A stretch of DNA of 6,434 nucleotides from Methanomassiliicoccales archaeon (GTDB taxonomy: Archaea; Thermoplasmatota; Thermoplasmata; Methanomassiliicoccales; UBA472). The notes beneath the pieces were generated by a model, which did no database searches, was not told where the DNA came from, and worked only from the letters and a program-made list of their open reading frames with translations. The stretch is taken from NCBI GenBank assembly GCA_025457905.1, contig JALOTM010000164.1, forward strand, positions 1 to 6,434. The letters are read 5' to 3'. Below, one piece after another: positions 5,906 to 6,434 of the stretch (positions within the stretch are counted from its first letter, which is position 1; each line of letters starts with the position of its first letter). Both the position numbers and the translations under genes were made by a program.

Positions 5906-5950
5906 ACCATCCTGACTTGCAACAGCTACCCACAGTGCCGTATTTAACCA
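5906..5950 (-). promoter_or_regulatory. Promoter and short leader of the nucleotidyltransferase gene
   Basis: TATA-like TGGTTAAATA on the minus strand (5941-5950) is centred about 46 bp upstream of the ATG at 5899. The predicted leader is about 20 bases, longer than for the other genes here. It contains AGGATGGT (5906-5913), a weak ribosome-binding-site candidate 7-14 bases before the ATG. The promoter separates this gene from the upstream DUF89 gene. Confidence 0.45.
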
Positions 5951-5977
5951 TGAAGGCCTGGTTTTCGCCGCTGGGAA

Positions 5978-6434
5978 TCATTCGCACAGCCTTGCCACGT
6001 TCTGGTTCCGCCCGGCCCCGATCAGCCGGGACACGGGGTCGCACTTGGCCCTCAGGAGATAGAGGATCGGGCGGCAGTCCTCGTCGGACAGCGACTCGAG
6101 GTTGGCCATGCCCTTGGAGACGATGAGGTCGGCCTCCCTCATCTCTGCCTTGAGGCGGGAGGGGACCCTCGCCATGTCGATGCCCACCGCGAAGGAGGCG
6201 GTGGAGAGGACCTCGTCGAAGCACTTGTCCAGACCGGCGCGGACCGCGTCCTCCATGGTGACGTCGGTGAGGATCGGCGCGCCCTTTACCACGCCGGTGA
6301 CCCGCGCTCCCAGGGCCCTCAGCTCATGGACCAGCAGGCGGTCCAGGACCGACTCCCCGCAGTTGTCCAGAAGGTAGACGACCTTGGCGCCGGGGCGCAG
6401 CATGGACCTCGCCCTCGGAAGGTCGTTGATGCCC
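5978..6434 (-). CDS. DUF89 / ARMT1-like metal-dependent phosphatase, C-terminal part
   Basis: The reading frame is open to the right edge (GINDLPRARS precedes the Met at 6403), so the N-terminus lies outside the window and that Met is internal. It shows the DUF89 signatures: YLLDNCGESVLDRLL (metal-binding Asp-Asn), VVKGAPILTDVTMEDA with the second metal Asp, VSKGMANLESLS, and a C-terminal ILYLLRAKCDPVSRLIG strand. DUF89 proteins are Mn/Ni/Co-dependent phosphatases proposed to remove damaged or surplus phosphometabolites such as sugar phosphates; this is family knowledge, and substrates of archaeal members are poorly defined. The usual DNAGE reads DNCGE here. A 78-bp gap with its own promoter separates it from the nucleotidyltransferase on the same strand, so the two are neighbours but not clearly one transcript. 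Confidence 0.88.
   Translation of the reverse strand, partial: GINDLPRARSMLRPGAKVVYLLDNCGESVLDRLLVHELRALGARVTGVVKGAPILTDVTMEDAVRAGLDKCFDEVLSTASFAVGIDMARVPSRLKAEMREADLIVSKGMANLESLSDEDCRPILYLLRAKCDPVSRLIGAGRNQNVARLCE

Overview
This GC-rich window looks archaeal. The genes use many AGG arginine and ATA isoleucine codons despite the high GC. Most gene starts lie about 25-35 bp downstream of archaeal TATA-like boxes with almost no leader. The gene families also fit: an archaeal-type DUF89 protein, a stand-alone tandem-ACT protein and a dolichol-phosphate-sugar-synthase-like glycosyltransferase. A GC-rich Thermoplasmatota archaeon, for example from the Methanomassiliicoccales, would fit, but this is an inference from style and not a proven placement.

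Layout. Bases 1-1556 (+) hold the 3' part of a heptose-phosphate kinase (HddA family), overlapping by ATGA a fused sedoheptulose-7-phosphate isomerase / heptose-bisphosphate phosphatase (GmhA-GmhB). Together these are three of the four steps from sedoheptulose 7-phosphate to a nucleotide-activated heptose. A family 2 glycosyltransferase on the minus strand (1557-2444) meets this operon stop-to-stop. A divergent promoter region (2445-2603) separates it from a second family 2 glycosyltransferase (+), which resembles dolichol-phosphate mannosyltransferase. That reading frame is broken near 3130, and its C-terminal part continues in another frame to 3367. A 116-bp intergenic region with a palindrome precedes a two-ACT-domain protein (3484-3870, +), which meets a ten-helix EamA/DMT transporter (3872-4780, -) with a single base between stops. 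Upstream of the transporter on the minus strand are a sugar-1-phosphate nucleotidyltransferase with a C-terminal left-handed beta-helix (4820-5899, -) and a DUF89 metal-dependent phosphatase running off the right edge (5978-6434, -).

How they fit together. The coherent theme is making and transferring activated sugars for surface glycans: heptose-phosphate synthesis, a nucleotidyltransferase that could activate mannose-1-P or heptose-1-P, and two glycosyltransferases. The DUF89 protein may clean up sugar phosphates, but this is inference. The ACT protein and transporter have no proven link to the pathway. No RNA genes, mobile elements or CRISPR arrays were seen. All intergenic regions are under 300 bp.
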